DNA of 7,259 nucleotides, from assembly GCA_946478985.1 (NCBI GenBank), contig CAMLDZ010000142.1, forward strand, positions 1-7,259, in the 5' to 3' direction. Positions within the stretch are counted from its first letter, which is position 1, and each line of letters opens with the position of its first letter. Made by a program: the position numbers and the translations under genes. Below, piece after piece: positions 5,852-7,259 of this stretch. Below the pieces are notes generated by a model. It was not told the DNA's origin, made no database searches, and worked only from the letters and a program-made list of their open reading frames with translations. Origin of the DNA: an uncultured Solimonas sp. Lineage in GTDB: Bacteria; Pseudomonadota; Gammaproteobacteria; Nevskiales; Nevskiaceae.

Positions 5852-7126
5852 ATGGCCGCCATTGCCAGTCCATCGCCGCTTGCGGCCGGCCAGATGCCGG
5901 CCGCCGCGACAGCCGCACCGCGTGCCGCTGCGGCTGCAGCCGATGGCGGCGAGGCCGTGGATTTCGCGGCGCTGCTCGGCGGCGGCGCGGCGCCCGATCT
6001 GCCCGGTGCGCCAGCTGCGGGCGCTGAAGCGGCCGCCCCGGCGTCCGCCGACGACGGCAAGGCCGCCACGCCCACGCACGACGATCCGCCGCCGTTCGAC
6101 TGGCTTGCCGCGATTCGTCAGGCCGCGCAGCTGGCGACTGCGGATACGACTGCCGGCGATGTGTCGCCCGCGGTCATCGACACCCCGTCAGGCGAGCGGC
6201 GCGACGGCCAGTCCGGCGACTCATCCGGGGGGCCATCCGGTGACGATCCGGCCGCGGCTGCGACTGCGGCCGCGGCCGCGGCTGCGGCTGCAACCATTGA
6301 TGACGCCGTGCTCGTCGCCGCGATGCCGGCACCAGCGCAGGCACCGGCGGTAGCCACGGTCGCTCCGGCCGCGCCGCCTGCGTTGACCGCATCGCCGGCC
6401 GCGCCGCAGGGCAAGGTCGCCACGCGACCGGCGGCGGACGCGAGTCCTGCCGCACCGGCACCGGCACTGACGCCGACCGAGGCGGCGCTCGCCGAGGCGG
6501 TGGCTGGCGATCGGCACTTCGCCGCCGCGCTCGCCGATGCCGCCGCGTCCTCCGATCCGGGCGCGCTGCCGGCCGTCGCCGTCACGGCCGATCCGGCGGT
6601 CGCGGCGATCGCCCCGGATGCCGCGGCTCCGCGCGCCGACACGCTGGCCGCACTCCCGGTCTTGCCGCTCGCTGAGCCCTCTTCATCGCGCATGCCGACG
6701 CCGGCGCCGAGCGCGCTGCCGATGAATGTGCCGCCGGAACATCCGGAGTTCGCCGAGGCGCTCGGCGAGCGCATCGTCTGGGCGGCCGATGCCGGTCTGG
6801 ACAGTGCGCGGATCGAGCTGGCACCGGCCGAGCTGGGCGCGATGAGCGTGCAGGTGCAGATGCGCGGCAGCGAGGCGCAGGTGGCGTTCACGGCCGACAA
6901 TCCGGCGACGCGCCTGATGCTGCAGCAGGCCATGCCGCAGTTGCGCGAGCTGTTCGCAGGGCAGGGGCTGCAGCTGTTGCGGACACAGATCGAGCAGCGC
7001 GCCGCGGGTGGCGGCGGTGACGGTGCTCGCGGCGAGTCCGGGGCGTCGGGTGGCCTGGGTGAGCGTCGTGCTGCGGGCGTGGTGCGGCGGGTCAGCAGGC
7101 TGCGGCTGGTGGATGCTTACGTCTGA
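5852..7126 (+). CDS. fliK: Flagellar hook-length control protein FliK
   Basis: FliK is exported during hook growth, acts as a ruler and then triggers FlhB to switch export from hook to filament proteins. The 424-residue product has the expected two parts. The first 290 or so residues are Ala/Pro/Asp-rich, disordered and low in complexity, including a nine-alanine run (139-147). The C-terminal Flg_hook domain (about 295-385) holds LGERIVWAADAGLDSARIEL, LAPAELG (323-329), a VQVQMRGSEAQVAFTAD segment and MPQLRELFAGQGLQL. A Gly-rich linker then leads to the short end LRLVDAYV. GGGAG lies only 2 bases before the ATG, which is tight, so the next in-frame ATG (5894) cannot be excluded. It starts 15 bases after fliJ and seems to be the last gene of the transcript. 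Confidence 0.93.
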   Translation: MAAIASPSPLAAGQMPAAATAAPRAAAAAADGGEAVDFAALLGGGAAPDLPGAPAAGAEAAAPASADDGKAATPTHDDPPPFDWLAAIRQAAQLATADTTAGDVSPAVIDTPSGERRDGQSGDSSGGPSGDDPAAAATAAAAAAAAATIDDAVLVAAMPAPAQAPAVATVAPAAPPALTASPAAPQGKVATRPAADASPAAPAPALTPTEAALAEAVAGDRHFAAALADAAASSDPGALPAVAVTADPAVAAIAPDAAAPRADTLAALPVLPLAEPSSSRMPTPAPSALPMNVPPEHPEFAEALGERIVWAADAGLDSARIELAPAELGAMSVQVQMRGSEAQVAFTADNPATRLMLQQAMPQLRELFAGQGLQLLRTQIEQRAAGGGGDGARGESGASGGLGERRAAGVVRRVSRLRLVDAYV

Positions 7127-7207
7127 AAACTGACGCCGGGTTTGTGGTGAGGTGGTGTCGGTTTTTTGTCGTGCCGGCCGGGTGGGTTCCAACTTGCCGT
7201 TGTTACC
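7127..7207. other. Short non-coding spacer after fliK
   Basis: No gene is seen. The + strand is strikingly G/T-rich from about 7138 to 7173 and contains a T6 run (7162-7167), but I find no strong GC stem directly before that run, so it is a poor intrinsic terminator. A palindrome CCGGCCGG lies at about 7174-7181. Confidence 0.5.
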
Positions 7208-7259
7208 TGTTTTGTGTCGCTTGCCTTTCGCCCTGTGAGGCGACCTTCTTTTCTTTGCT
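7208..7259 (-). repeat. Intergenic repeat, copy 2, inverted; cut by window end
   Basis: The reverse complement matches 117-168 at 45 of 52 positions. The hairpin stem is kept although its bases differ: the third pair is G-C in copy 1 and C-G here, and the innermost C-G becomes U-G when read on the minus strand. The element reaches the last base of the window, so its full extent, including any 14-bp palindrome, cannot be seen. Confidence 0.8.
7229..7257 (+). terminator. Possible terminator of the fli operon within repeat copy 2
   Basis: Read on the + strand, CGCC (7229-7232) pairs with GGCG (7239-7242) around a 6-base loop and is followed by ACCTTCTTTTCTTT, a T-rich tract broken by C residues. 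This resembles a weak intrinsic terminator about 100 bases after the fliK stop. The 4-bp stem is short and the tract is not pure T, so efficiency is doubtful. Confidence 0.35.

Noticed and set aside
5852..6700. FliK N-terminal region as foreign or decayed sequence
   Set aside because: Alanine- and proline-rich low complexity is normal for the FliK ruler region, and the frame is intact through to a good C-terminal domain.
7152..7170. Intrinsic terminator at the T6 run after fliK
   Set aside because: No GC-rich stem of useful length ends directly before the T run; only about three pairs can be drawn with a large loop.
1..7259. CRISPR array, tRNA, rRNA, transposase or phage attachment site
   Set aside because: No regularly spaced repeats, cloverleaf, rRNA segment, transposase motif or integrase was seen on either strand.

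Overview
The window carries one uninterrupted flagellar operon on the + strand, fliE-fliF-fliG-fliH-fliI-fliJ-fliK (positions 314-7126), flanked by two inverted copies of a short intergenic repeat. The very GC-rich codon usage, the gene order and the protein signatures point to a motile gammaproteobacterium. A xanthomonad-like or Nevskiales-like lineage is my guess from overall resemblance. The exact genus cannot be read from the sequence.

Layout. Positions 1-313 hold no gene. They contain a hairpin-rich repeat (about 53-168), three spaced CAACCCA heptamers (171-231) and a good sigma-54 (RpoN) -24/-12 element (258-272) placed about 40 bases before the fliE start. fliE (314-649) is followed after 23 bases by fliF (673-2355). 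From there the genes are packed with start/stop overlaps: fliF/fliG ATGA, fliG/fliH TGATG, fliH/fliI ATGA. The fliI-fliJ junction is different: it holds a perfect 16-bp tandem duplication of the fliJ ribosome binding site and start codon, plus two tiny ORFs. fliK follows fliJ after 15 bases. Positions 7127-7259 hold no gene and end inside the second, inverted repeat copy, which could act as a terminator.

How the genes work together. FliF forms the MS ring in the inner membrane. FliE joins it to the rod. FliG forms the rotor face of the C ring on the FliF tail and meets the stator. FliH, FliI and FliJ form the cytoplasmic ATPase complex of the flagellar type III export apparatus. FliK is exported and measures hook length, then switches export specificity. 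One sigma-54 transcript with coupled translation would supply these early and middle assembly parts together.

I see no previously undescribed system here. The genes are canonical. The observations most worth checking are the covarying inverted repeat pair around the operon, the duplicated fliJ start region with its mini-ORF chain, and the sigma-54 promoter with helically spaced upstream heptamers.
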